DNA from: DTU015 sp964641455
Lineage (GTDB): Bacteria > Bacillota > Sulfobacillia > Fermentithermobacillales > Fermentithermobacillaceae
Length of the DNA: 64,000 nt
Assembly (NCBI GenBank): GCA_964641455.1
Contig: CAZXLH010000009.1
Coordinates: forward strand, 1 to 64,000
Reading direction: 5' to 3'
Made by a program: the position numbers and the translations under genes. Each line of letters opens with the position of its first letter. Within the stretch, counting starts at the first letter, position 1. Below are positions 34,640 to 43,480 of the stretch, piece by piece. Under the pieces are notes generated by a model. That model saw only the letters and a list, made by a program, of their open reading frames with translations, made no database searches and was not told the DNA's origin.

Positions 34640-35962
34640 TTACAGTATGCCGCCAACCATCTTAAGTGCTTCTTCCAAGCCAGGCGTTCCAATCTCCTGA
34701 AGCTCGTATCGTACTCGCAATGACGGCTTATCGATCTTCATTACGCGGCGAAGATCTATAGGTGTAGCCACTATCACCAAATCGCACGGAACCTTATTGG
34801 CGGTTTCTTCAAGTTCCTTGACTTGTTTGGGCGAATATCCCATTGCAGGCAAAAGCGCACCTATATGTTCATGTTTATCAAGTGTTTGCTTGATAGAACC
34901 TACCGCCCATGGCCTGGGATCAACGGTCTCCGAAGCTCCCCACTTGCGAGCAGCGATCATACCGGCCCCGTAAGGCATTTCACCGTGGGTAAGGGTCGGC
35001 CCGTCTTCAATGACCAAGACCTTCTTACCTGTGATCTTCTGAGGCTCTTCAAGTATGAGCGGAGAAGCTGCTTCAACGATTATGGCATTGGGGCAAACTT
35101 CTCTTACTGTATTTCTTAACTGGTCTACATACCTGGGATCTGCTGTGTCAATTTTGTTGATAAGTACAATGTCTGCCATTCTCAGGTTTGCTTCACCGGG
35201 ATGATAAAGCATCTCATGCCCTGGCCGGTGTGGATCGACAAGCACGATGTGGCAGTCAGATTCGTAGAAAGGCACGTCGTTATTTCCGCCATCCCAGAGT
35301 ATGATATCTGCTTCCTGTTCGGCCCTCTTCAAAATCTCACCGTAGTCAACCCCTGCAAAAACTACGATCCCTTCGTCGATATGAGGTTCATACTCTTCTC
35401 TTTCCTCTATTGTGCACTTGTGAGTATCCAGATCTTCATAAGTAGCGAACCGCTGCCATATCTGGTCCTCAAGGTTTCCGTAGGGCATTGGGTGACGGAT
35501 TACTGCAGTCTTCTTACCCGATGCTGCAAGAATCTGGGCAATTTTCCTGGTAGTCTGGCTTTTTCCTACGCCTGTTCTTACCGCGCATACAGAGATAACC
35601 GGTTTACTGGATTTAAGTGCAGTGGACTTACAGCTAAGCAATTTGAAATTCGCACCTTTGGCCAAAACCGCAGACGCTTTGTGCATCAAGTCTACATGAG
35701 AAATGTCGCTATAGGAAAACACTACATCGTCTATATCATATTTTTCGATAAGCTCAGGAAGTTGTTCCTCTGCATAAATAGGAATTCCATTGGGATAAAG
35801 CTCTCCGGCCAATTTGGCGGGATAAGTTCGCCCTTCAATATCTGGAATCTGAGTGGCTGTGAAGCACACTACCTTAACATCGGGATTATCTCTATACACT
35901 GTATTGAAATTGTGAAAATCCCTTCCGGCGGCTCCCATAATAATAACTTTCCTTTGTGCCAA
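34640..35962 (-). CDS. Cyclic 2,3-diphosphoglycerate synthetase-like P-loop protein
   Basis: The 440-residue protein has an N-terminal Rossmann-like region (VIIMGAAGRDFHNFN) and a P-loop domain with CAVRTGVGKSQTTR, the ILWDGGNNDVPF motif and LINKID. This organisation matches the archaeal cyclic 2,3-diphosphoglycerate synthetase family. In bacteria such genes often lie beside amino-acid-catabolism genes and the product need not be cDPG; the true substrate is unknown. TTG at 35962 follows CAGGAGGGAAACC. It is the last gene of the operon, 40 bp after the radical SAM gene. Confidence 0.8.
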   Translation of the reverse strand: MAQRKVIIMGAAGRDFHNFNTVYRDNPDVKVVCFTATQIPDIEGRTYPAKLAGELYPNGIPIYAEEQLPELIEKYDIDDVVFSYSDISHVDLMHKASAVLAKGANFKLLSCKSTALKSSKPVISVCAVRTGVGKSQTTRKIAQILAASGKKTAVIRHPMPYGNLEDQIWQRFATYEDLDTHKCTIEEREEYEPHIDEGIVVFAGVDYGEILKRAEQEADIILWDGGNNDVPFYESDCHIVLVDPHRPGHEMLYHPGEANLRMADIVLINKIDTADPRYVDQLRNTVREVCPNAIIVEAASPLILEEPQKITGKKVLVIEDGPTLTHGEMPYGAGMIAARKWGASETVDPRPWAVGSIKQTLDKHEHIGALLPAMGYSPKQVKELEETANKVPCDLVIVATPIDLRRVMKIDKPSLRVRYELQEIGTPGLEEALKMVGGIL

Positions 35963-36002
35963 TTGGTTTCCCTCCTGTTTTTCTCATTGCTAATTTGTGA
36001 TT

Positions 36003-37016
36003 CTATGTCCACACTGCGCCCACAATATCTAAACCTCTGTGGCATTTTGGGCAAGTTCCCTCACAAAGATAAGCCCCTTCGAGTTCAAGAGTTCCCCTTT
36101 CCAAAAGAAGTTCTCCGCATTGGGGGCACAGAGTATCCGCATAGCCTTTTTTCCAGGCATTTCCGATATACACATAGTCAAGTTTCTCCCTGGCTATTTC
36201 GCGGAGCCTTTCAAGTGAAGCAAGGGACGTAGGCGGCCTGTAATGCCTGTATGCAGGAAAGTAGCGAGAAAGATGCAACGGAATACCCGGATCAATATCG
36301 CTTAGCCACCCTGCAAGCCCCTTGATATCTTCACCTTTGTCGTTTTCTCCGGGCACAACCAGGTAGGTTATCTCGACCCATGTGCCAGCATCAAAAGCTG
36401 TTGCTACTGTGTCCAACACAGGCTCTATTCTACCTCCGGCAATTCGTCGGTAAAAATCCCCATGCCAGGCTTTTACATCAACATTCATTGCATCAATTAG
36501 CGGCAATAGTTCACTCAATGCTTCTTTTCCTATGTAGCCGTTTGTTACCAGCACATTTGCAAAGCCTTGAGTTTTTGCTTCTTCAGCACACTCTTTTACA
36601 AACTCATACCAAACTGTAGGCTCGTTGTACGTGTAAGCCATACCAACTGTATTAGGGTACCGTTCCTTGTAAGAAACGCAAGTATCAACTGCTTGCTTTG
36701 GACTGAGCATTGTACAAAGAGGAGTCATCTGTGAGATCTGCCAATTCTGACAAAACCTGCATGTGAAATTACACCCGTAAGTGCCCAAAGAAAGCACAAG
36801 TGAGCCTGGGTGAAAGTGAAACAAAGGCTTTTTTTCCACCGGGTCTAACCCAATAGAAGTAACCTGCCCATAGTTAACGGAATACAAACGCCCGCCACGA
36901 TTCTCCCTGACTTTGCAGGCTCCTCGCTTGCCCGGTAGAATAACACACATATTAGGGCAAAGGTTACACCTTACTTGCGCTTTGGTAAGCGGCTCCCAGC
37001 AGAGTGCCTCTTTCAC
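36003..37016 (-). CDS. AmmeMemoRadiSam system radical SAM enzyme
   Basis: The 337-residue protein has an N-terminal cysteine block (CNLCPNMC...GACKVRENR), the radical SAM motif CNFTCRFCQNW (CxxxCxxC), GMAYTYNEPTVW, and a C-terminal zinc-ribbon-like CPQCGELL...CPKC. This matches the radical SAM member of the AmmeMemoRadiSam system, whose reaction is unknown. I chose GTG at 37016, 7 nt after GAGGAGG; TTG at 37022 is too close to the SD. The preceding gene encodes the Memo and AMMECR1 partners. Confidence 0.9.
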   Translation of the reverse strand: MKEALCWEPLTKAQVRCNLCPNMCVILPGKRGACKVRENRGGRLYSVNYGQVTSIGLDPVEKKPLFHFHPGSLVLSLGTYGCNFTCRFCQNWQISQMTPLCTMLSPKQAVDTCVSYKERYPNTVGMAYTYNEPTVWYEFVKECAEEAKTQGFANVLVTNGYIGKEALSELLPLIDAMNVDVKAWHGDFYRRIAGGRIEPVLDTVATAFDAGTWVEITYLVVPGENDKGEDIKGLAGWLSDIDPGIPLHLSRYFPAYRHYRPPTSLASLERLREIAREKLDYVYIGNAWKKGYADTLCPQCGELLLERGTLELEGAYLCEGTCPKCHRGLDIVGAVWT

Positions 37017-37041
37017 ACACAAACCTCCTCATTTTACTGTT

Positions 37042-38454
37042 TTAACGATAGCGCGATACAGTAAATCGGTAAATCTTAACCTGAGTGTCAAAGGGGCTAA
37101 TGCCTGCCTTTCTCTTGGCAATGGAAAGCTGTTCCCTAACTGTATTGACACCTGGTAAATCGGGCAATAACAGCCCTTTCCTGTTTCCTTTTACGCAAAT
37201 AACGCCATACTTCCTTGGATCAAGTTCTGAAAAGCCCTTTACTTCCACAGGATCAGACAGAATATCCACTGAATAATCCAACATCTCAAGTTCATCCAAA
37301 GTAACAGGTGAAAAACGAGGGTCCCTTGTTGCAGCGCTAACCGCATTTTGCATTATTTCTTGGGCAATGCTTCCGGTAGTAGGTTCCGTTGTTCCTATAC
37401 AGCCTCTAAGGTCGCCTTCTTTATGGATAGATACAAACACTCCGGCTTTCTTGCAAAACTCACTGGGAACAGGGCCTTCAACGGCAGGCAACCTGCCTTC
37501 GCTCACGTAATGCTCAACTGTGGTTCGTGCCAGCGATGCCGGAAAACTCTCGTCTTGACGTATCCGGCTGATAGTTTTCTGCCTCTTTAACCTAATGGCC
37601 TGAATACGTGATTCACTCCGGCTCCATCTCACAGGCCTGAACAAAGCGACGCAGTAGCCTACTCCAAACGGCCCTTCGTAAGATAAAACCTGTGGTTCAA
37701 CCTGGGCCCCGTCGAGAGCCCCAAGCATAATTGATATGGGCCTTAAACCACACTCTCCTGCATTTTCAATCAGATTCGATGGCATACACACAACCTCTTC
37801 AACGGAAAATGCTCTAAGTTTGTCAACGAGAAACTCATCAAACACCTTGCCTTGTTCGTTGTATCCTGCCGGAGCGCCTGGCTGTAGCCTATGGGAAAGG
37901 TCTCCTGAAGCAAGAACGCCTATTTTACGCCCAACACGTAAAGCCGCTTCGGCAATCTGCTTTCCAAAGAGATAAAGATCAAAGTAAGGTAAGAATCCTA
38001 TATTTACTACTGCGATTTGCGCGTTAAACCCGTGTTTTTGCAGGTAATACATGGGAACAAGAACGCCGTGATCCAGCTTTGATTCAATTCCGTAACGACC
38101 AAATCTACGTTTGTCCAACGTTACAACCTTTACAGGAGACTTCCGGCTGCCATCTTCTATTGCCCTTATGAGTTCCAGGTCGTTTTTGAATCGAACACCT
38201 ATGCCACCGGCGCCAAACTGCCTAAGATCCCCTTCAAGGGTTTCCGTAACCGGTATTGAAACCGCATCGGAAAATACAGGCCCATGAGGCGTAATTACCA
38301 CCAACGTTTGGATCCCGGCGCTGGAAAATACCTTGCCTATTTGATCCATAGCGTTTATGGTCTCAATTGCATCACGTTCCTCACCGCGTCCTACTTCCGG
38401 AATAATTATGGGCGGATGGGGTGCAAGCCCCGCCAGAACTAAATTATCAGGCAC
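37042..38454 (-). CDS. Memo-AMMECR1 fusion (AmmeMemoRadiSam proteins B and A)
   Basis: The 470-residue protein fuses two partners. Residues about 1-275 are a Memo/class III extradiol dioxygenase (LigB-like) domain with putative metal histidines in LAPHPPIIIPEVG, VITPHGPVFSD and LASGDLSHRL. Residues about 300-470 are an AMMECR1 domain with the hallmark LRGCIGTTEP. In many genomes these are separate genes beside a radical SAM gene, as here. The molecular function of the system is unknown. The start overlaps orr by 8 bp, so it is coupled to the ornithine operon. Confidence 0.9.
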   Translation of the reverse strand: MPDNLVLAGLAPHPPIIIPEVGRGEERDAIETINAMDQIGKVFSSAGIQTLVVITPHGPVFSDAVSIPVTETLEGDLRQFGAGGIGVRFKNDLELIRAIEDGSRKSPVKVVTLDKRRFGRYGIESKLDHGVLVPMYYLQKHGFNAQIAVVNIGFLPYFDLYLFGKQIAEAALRVGRKIGVLASGDLSHRLQPGAPAGYNEQGKVFDEFLVDKLRAFSVEEVVCMPSNLIENAGECGLRPISIMLGALDGAQVEPQVLSYEGPFGVGYCVALFRPVRWSRSESRIQAIRLKRQKTISRIRQDESFPASLARTTVEHYVSEGRLPAVEGPVPSEFCKKAGVFVSIHKEGDLRGCIGTTEPTTGSIAQEIMQNAVSAATRDPRFSPVTLDELEMLDYSVDILSDPVEVKGFSELDPRKYGVICVKGNRKGLLLPDLPGVNTVREQLSIAKRKAGISPFDTQVKIYRFTVSRYR

Positions 38455-39523
38455 TTTCTAAGACCTCCTTGGTTACAAAAGGAGATGTGCTAGCCTTTAA
38501 CAAAGCACTGTACGACATTGTGAACTCAAGAATGCTGCCTACACCTATGGAACACTCAGCATCTTCTACATCGCAAATCAGGTGATCTGACGAAGCGCCC
38601 AGGATTTCGATGCCCCTTGCGCAGGGAGCAATCCCTGACGGATCGATATCCTGCTTACCTACTGAAACAATGGCCCGGCTTCTAACCCCTCTGTCCTCAA
38701 AAACCGGAACATCTCCGAAAGCGTCCTGCCCGATTTCGCCAATGGGCTTAGATGGTTTGCGCTGCACCTCAATTACCTCTGCCTTTAACATAAAAGTATC
38801 ATTGAAGCAGCCAGGTATAGGTTGCCTTTCTACAGCTTCACGGCCAAGCAGAATTGCCTCGCCTATCCTGAGTTCTGTAATACCCAAAGTCATTTGCTTA
38901 TCCAGGGCCAGCCTGAGATTTGCAGACGTTCCTCCTGATACCCGCTTGAGTTTTCGCCCTATACGCTGCTCAATTGCATTTTTCACCTCAATAAGAAGGG
39001 TCATCTTTTCAACTGTAGGAATTACTCCTCCGTAACAGGCCAAATTGGTGCCTATTCCTACTAAGTCAATCCCCTCTGTTTGATCCATTTCAAAAGCAAC
39101 CTGAGGCGCTTGCTCAACCATGACACCTTCCCTAAGATCGCCAAGATCAACCATTAATACTACTTTGTGCATTTGGCCGGTTTTGCTTGCAGCCTCTCCC
39201 AAAAGTTTGACAGTATCTACTTCAGAATTAAGGCTGGTGTCTGCATACATCACAGTTTGCACGCACTGGGAAGGCCCGGGAGCCCTAAGCAAGACCGTCT
39301 CACCTTTGTAGCCCCACTCCCTTAGTTTTATAAGATTGTCAATTCGGGAATCCCCAATTGCATCTGCACCGCCGGATATCATAGCTTCTACTACAGCCAA
39401 GTTGGCACAAGTGCCTTTGGCCACGCCTACCAAGCGTATACCCTGTTTCAGAAGCATATTTGACAGTGTTTCAGTGTTATGCTCAATTTTTGCTTTGTTT
39501 ATTGTAAGCAGCGGATAAGTCAT
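38447..39523 (-). CDS. orr: Ornithine racemase (PLP-dependent)
   Basis: Orr converts L-ornithine to D-ornithine, the substrate of OraSE. The 358-residue fold-type III protein (alanine racemase-like) has the PLP lysine in RLVGVAKGTCANL, then SGGTSANLRLAL and LRIGEAILLGR. I chose ATG at 39523 because its ATGA overlap with the upstream stop and the family-like MTYPLLTINKAKIEHN start fit; the frame open to 39595 lies inside the mutL gene. Related broad-specificity amino-acid racemases exist; the operon fixes the role. Confidence 0.92.
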   Translation of the reverse strand: MTYPLLTINKAKIEHNTETLSNMLLKQGIRLVGVAKGTCANLAVVEAMISGGADAIGDSRIDNLIKLREWGYKGETVLLRAPGPSQCVQTVMYADTSLNSEVDTVKLLGEAASKTGQMHKVVLMVDLGDLREGVMVEQAPQVAFEMDQTEGIDLVGIGTNLACYGGVIPTVEKMTLLIEVKNAIEQRIGRKLKRVSGGTSANLRLALDKQMTLGITELRIGEAILLGREAVERQPIPGCFNDTFMLKAEVIEVQRKPSKPIGEIGQDAFGDVPVFEDRGVRSRAIVSVGKQDIDPSGIAPCARGIEILGASSDHLICDVEDAECSIGVGSILEFTMSYSALLKASTSPFVTKEVLESA

Positions 39524-40869
39524 GATTCTAACCCCAAACTCTGTAACAGTAATGCCCTGGCATGCCCGGGATACTTTTTTGACAGCACCCCGCACGAAGC
39601 CATAATGTACTGTCTGTCCAACAGAATGCCGGCCGCCTTTGGATAAAGTTCCCTGCCATAACCCTGGCCCACAAGTCTTGAAAGAACCTGCCTGCCGCCG
39701 GGTAACCGGGTAAAAGGGCCTCCGGTGCCAATAATGGTTTTGACACTTGACAGGTCTTTACCCGAAGCTACCGTCATCCTGCCTTGTGGCCCGTATAGAT
39801 GTTTTATTGTCCCCACATGTCGCTTAAATGCTATGTCACAAGCTATGTCTCTTAGATAAGACACAAGTTTCACGTGGTGTTCATGTTCCGGTATAACCTG
39901 CAAATTCTCCAAGGCCGGCTCTGCATCAAACCCTAACTCGAAATTGATTCTGTCTTTAACCAGCATGGCAATGTTTCGGGCGTTAACATGAATTCCCAAA
40001 TCGCCTTCAACAGTTCTTTTTGCCCAAGGCTCAGGAGCCTCGAGGATAGCCTGGATTTCAGGGCTTCCTTTCGCCACTGAATGAACGTCAACAGTGGCTC
40101 CTCCAACATCGAGAGCGCACAGGTCGCCGAGTACAGACCACAAAAGTTTGCACGACTCCATTACCGCTCCCGGCGTAGGCATTATGGGGCCATTTACCAT
40201 ACTCCTAATCTTATCCATTCCCGGAGCAGTTACTATGTGCTCTTCAAAAACTTCTTGAATTACTTTCCTGGCCGGCTCAACAACCAGTTCATCTACCTTA
40301 GGATAAACATTGTCTACAAAATAAGTATCGATTTGTGCACGCTCAAAGATTTCCCCTATCTGGTTTCGGGCTGCAACGTTACCTGCGTATATTACCGGAC
40401 AGGCCAAATTACATCCGGCAATCATCTGTGCATTCCTTATGGCCGTATCCTTTTCACCATAATCCACTCCGCCTGCCAGCAAAATGATCTTAGGGTTTAC
40501 CCGTTTCAACTGTTCAATATCAGCTGATGTCATCTCACCTGCAGTAACCATTTTGATCACTGCGCCTGCGCCTAAAGCAGCCTCTTTGGCAGCTCTTACC
40601 GTCATGTCATAAACTAACCCATGAACGCTCATGGAAAGCCCGCCGGCCGCACTTGAGGCTGCCATCATCAGATCCCAACCAAGGTCCCTTACCCCAAGAT
40701 TTAAGGCAAGATTGTCTATGGCCGACGAAAGTGCCACTGTAACGTCGCCGGGATCTTCCATAGTACAGGATATACCCTGTCCTAACACACGAGCATTGCC
40801 TTCAAGCCCGATAGCGTTTACTACAGTTGTAGTGCTGCCTATTTCAGCTACAAGTACATCGATTTTCAT
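39520..40869 (-). CDS. GlmL/MutL-like reactivating-factor homologue
   Basis: The 449-residue protein is the shorter of two GlmL-family proteins in the window. It starts MKIDVLVAEIGSTTTVVNAI (phosphate-1 loop) and carries ILLAGGVDYGEKDTAI, YAGNVAARNQIGEIFE, CALDVGGATVDVHSV and TIIGTGGPFTRLPGG. Family members adjoin B12-dependent mutases and are thought to remove damaged cobalamin. It overlaps oraE and orr by 4 bp each (ATGA), placing it firmly in ornithine aminomutase maintenance. ATG at 40869 follows AAGGGATC. Confidence 0.9.
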   Translation of the reverse strand: MKIDVLVAEIGSTTTVVNAIGLEGNARVLGQGISCTMEDPGDVTVALSSAIDNLALNLGVRDLGWDLMMAASSAAGGLSMSVHGLVYDMTVRAAKEAALGAGAVIKMVTAGEMTSADIEQLKRVNPKIILLAGGVDYGEKDTAIRNAQMIAGCNLACPVIYAGNVAARNQIGEIFERAQIDTYFVDNVYPKVDELVVEPARKVIQEVFEEHIVTAPGMDKIRSMVNGPIMPTPGAVMESCKLLWSVLGDLCALDVGGATVDVHSVAKGSPEIQAILEAPEPWAKRTVEGDLGIHVNARNIAMLVKDRINFELGFDAEPALENLQVIPEHEHHVKLVSYLRDIACDIAFKRHVGTIKHLYGPQGRMTVASGKDLSSVKTIIGTGGPFTRLPGGRQVLSRLVGQGYGRELYPKAAGILLDRQYIMASCGVLSKKYPGHARALLLQSLGLES

Positions 40870-43115
40870 TGATCCCTTGCCCTTTTTCCTTTCCCTTGGG
40901 CCCAAAGCGCTTTGCGTTTTTCGACCAGGAACGACGCCACATGAAGCCCTGTGGTCCCCCTGCCGAATCCTGCATCCAACCCTGCTTCAACGGCCAGATC
41001 GTTTGTAACCTGAGTGCCTCCGCCAACCAAAATGAATCTGTCTCTTACACCTTTTTCTATAGATAGTTGGGCTAGCCGCTCCATGTTTTTTCTGTGTATG
41101 TCTGCATGGCTTATGATTGTAGATATCAATATAGCATCGGCATCTTCTTCAATGGCGGCATTTATCATTTTCTCAATTGGCACTGAAGTTCCAAGGTATA
41201 CAGCCTCAATGCCAAAACCTTCAATGCCTCCGTGCTTTATGTCTATAATCTCCCGCATACCCACTGAATGCTCATCTTCGCCTACGGTACCGCAAACAAC
41301 TTTCATTGGATGAGTAGATATCTCTTGCCTAATTTCATCTTCTGACAACATTTTCGGCTTCTCAGGAATCTCAAGTGTGGTTTTATCAATGGAAAACGGT
41401 ACTATGCCCTTAACCTCAACTAAAGTACCTTCTGAAGGGTGAATAACTCTCTTGTGAATCACTTCAGAGTCTTGCAAGCCCAGTTTTTCAGCAATTTCCA
41501 GTGACGCATATTCTGCTATTTCTTCTTTTTCGGGAATGAATATGGTCATGGTAATGCAACCGTCACCTGCCCACTCTACCTCAGGGCAAATTGAGTCTTC
41601 TGTAAACTTACGGCTCAATGTTTCAAGCCTCTTGTTCACATTATCCTCAGGATCTAATTCATCAATGTAGACGATTTTGCCTCTTTGGCACAAAGTGCAT
41701 CCTTCTATTAAATCACAATGCTTTGAAAGCCCTTCAGGCAAACTATTGTACCCAAAATGACTGCATACAGGAGCCATGTAATCTTTGTCTCGCTTGACTA
41801 TGCTCCCTGCTGCAATGCCGCCGTTTGGATCTCTGGCAATTCCATCGCCTTTTCTCTCAGGGTATTGTCCTGAGTCAACGAAAAAGCCACGGGCTACTGC
41901 ATTGAAATAGCCTACTTCTTTGATTTCCTCCAGGAAAAGCACAGCCCTTTCTGCAATTTCTCTTACCTTCGTTGGAAGAGCTCCTTCTTTCTTAAGTTCA
42001 ACCATTTGTGTCAGGCCATCCATTCCCAGAAGGGCCTGTTTAGCAGTTTCAACAGCCGCCACATTATTGTAATGCCACGGTACATTACGGCCTTCATCAG
42101 GAGTGATGGTGCTTTGCACGTCTACAGACGTAAGCCTCGATACCAAGAGATTAAGAACATGAGTTACAGTGGCTTCTCTTGTATCTGACTCTATGTACCT
42201 GGTATTCTGTTGCGCCCGAATCTTATAGTCAGAAAACAGCCATCTTAAGCACACTGCGTAAGGAAGATCATATGAAAGTGCAGGAGCAGGCGGCGCAGTA
42301 GGCGGCACTGATGAAAGAGCAATATTCTCTTTCTTCATACCAATCATTTCAGAGAAAACCGAATTTATGGCGTGCTGTACCAAAAGTTCGGGCATGACCT
42401 TCCACGCCTCTCTGGCAGTTGCATTGGCATTATGAGCTCCGTCTATTTGCAACATGCCGCGTGAAGCCATTATTCTCTTGGCAACAGCAGCATCCACAAA
42501 AGATCTCTGCATATTTACATTTCTGTAAAGCACATTATACTGGGGATCCTGGTGAGCGCCGTTAACTCCCTCTTCTGCAAACATCACGGCTATTTCAGGG
42601 CCTGCTACCCCCGATACGTAAGAGTGAAAGTTTATGGGCCTTCCAACTTCATCCTCGATCAAGTCCAGGGCCTTTCTGGTAGCACGCACTTGCTTTCTGG
42701 TAATCGGAACCCCGCCGATTCCTTCAGGGGTTCCTTCAAGAAGGCCATCCATATGGCTTTGGCCGGCAGTTCTGATAACCATCATATGATCAGCGCCGTG
42801 CCAAGCGGCCATCCGCATTCGCCTCAAGTCATCTTCGAACCGCCCTGAAGCAATTTCCGTAGTGATCACACAATCAGGTTGTGGATCTATATCGGCAAAA
42901 TATCTCGCTGCCGGCAAAGGGACTGACTTTTTAAGCGGCTCAGACGTTTCCAAATACTTAAAGGGGCCCTCTTGGCCAGGCCCTTTGGTACGCCATGTCC
43001 ACCCAAAGCGCCTGGGGCGATAGCCTTCAAGGCCTTGAAGAATTTGATTTATATCCATTTTTTGATCAGCGCTTAATGTATAGGTTCCTGTATTTGGTGT
43101 TTGCTGTTGTTTCAT
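40866..43115 (-). CDS. oraE: D-ornithine 4,5-aminomutase, large (E) subunit
   Basis: OraE binds adenosylcobalamin and PLP and moves the terminal amino group of D-ornithine to C4, giving 2,4-diaminopentanoate. The 749-residue protein has the TIM-barrel part first, and a C-terminal B12-binding domain with DEHSVG (D614, cobalt-ligand H616, G619) and HGGIEGFGIEAVYLG. K627 lies eleven residues after the His, the same offset as the PLP lysine (K629) from H618 in the Clostridium sticklandii enzyme. ATG overlaps the oraS stop by 4 bp. Confidence 0.97.
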   Translation of the reverse strand: MKQQQTPNTGTYTLSADQKMDINQILQGLEGYRPRRFGWTWRTKGPGQEGPFKYLETSEPLKKSVPLPAARYFADIDPQPDCVITTEIASGRFEDDLRRMRMAAWHGADHMMVIRTAGQSHMDGLLEGTPEGIGGVPITRKQVRATRKALDLIEDEVGRPINFHSYVSGVAGPEIAVMFAEEGVNGAHQDPQYNVLYRNVNMQRSFVDAAVAKRIMASRGMLQIDGAHNANATAREAWKVMPELLVQHAINSVFSEMIGMKKENIALSSVPPTAPPAPALSYDLPYAVCLRWLFSDYKIRAQQNTRYIESDTREATVTHVLNLLVSRLTSVDVQSTITPDEGRNVPWHYNNVAAVETAKQALLGMDGLTQMVELKKEGALPTKVREIAERAVLFLEEIKEVGYFNAVARGFFVDSGQYPERKGDGIARDPNGGIAAGSIVKRDKDYMAPVCSHFGYNSLPEGLSKHCDLIEGCTLCQRGKIVYIDELDPEDNVNKRLETLSRKFTEDSICPEVEWAGDGCITMTIFIPEKEEIAEYASLEIAEKLGLQDSEVIHKRVIHPSEGTLVEVKGIVPFSIDKTTLEIPEKPKMLSEDEIRQEISTHPMKVVCGTVGEDEHSVGMREIIDIKHGGIEGFGIEAVYLGTSVPIEKMINAAIEEDADAILISTIISHADIHRKNMERLAQLSIEKGVRDRFILVGGGTQVTNDLAVEAGLDAGFGRGTTGLHVASFLVEKRKALWAQGKGKRARDQ

Positions 43116-43480
43116 GGACTCGTCTCACCTCCAAGACTCCCTGCAAGTTCATCCCATCCTATTCCTTTGGCAAGTTGCTTACCTGCCGAAAGGTAGCCTG
43201 CATTTGTAGCCTTAGCGTATTTGAGCACCAGGTTGCCTGCGCCTTTGCCAAGCAAGCCTCGCTTTTCTGCCAATGAAACAATAGCCTTGGCTTCCAAGCT
43301 TGAAAACCCCATACGCAAAAGAACCGATCGTTCAATCGAAGGTGAAGTATGGGTGTATGCAAGATCATAAAGAGGTTTGACTATTTCATGGGCAAGATCC
43401 CAGAATTCCTCTTTGAGCTCTTGGTCGGTCAAACCTGCCAAATACTTTCGCCTTTGCTCAAAATCACATGCCCTTTGCAC
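43112..43480 (-). CDS. oraS: D-ornithine 4,5-aminomutase, small (S) subunit
   Basis: This 122-residue subunit (blocks LKEEFWDLAHEIVKPLYDLAY and SIERSVLLRMGFSSLEAKAI) pairs with OraE. It starts with GTG at 43480 sharing one base with the ortB stop (TAGTG) and ends in an ATGA overlap with oraE. Its length matches the family. Confidence 0.94.
   Translation of the reverse strand: MQRACDFEQRRKYLAGLTDQELKEEFWDLAHEIVKPLYDLAYTHTSPSIERSVLLRMGFSSLEAKAIVSLAEKRGLLGKGAGNLVLKYAKATNAGYLSAGKQLAKGIGWDELAGSLGGETSP

Noticed and set aside
35201..36232. 343-codon plus-strand frame
   Set aside because: It lies antisense to the cDPGS-like and radical SAM genes and has no protein-like composition.
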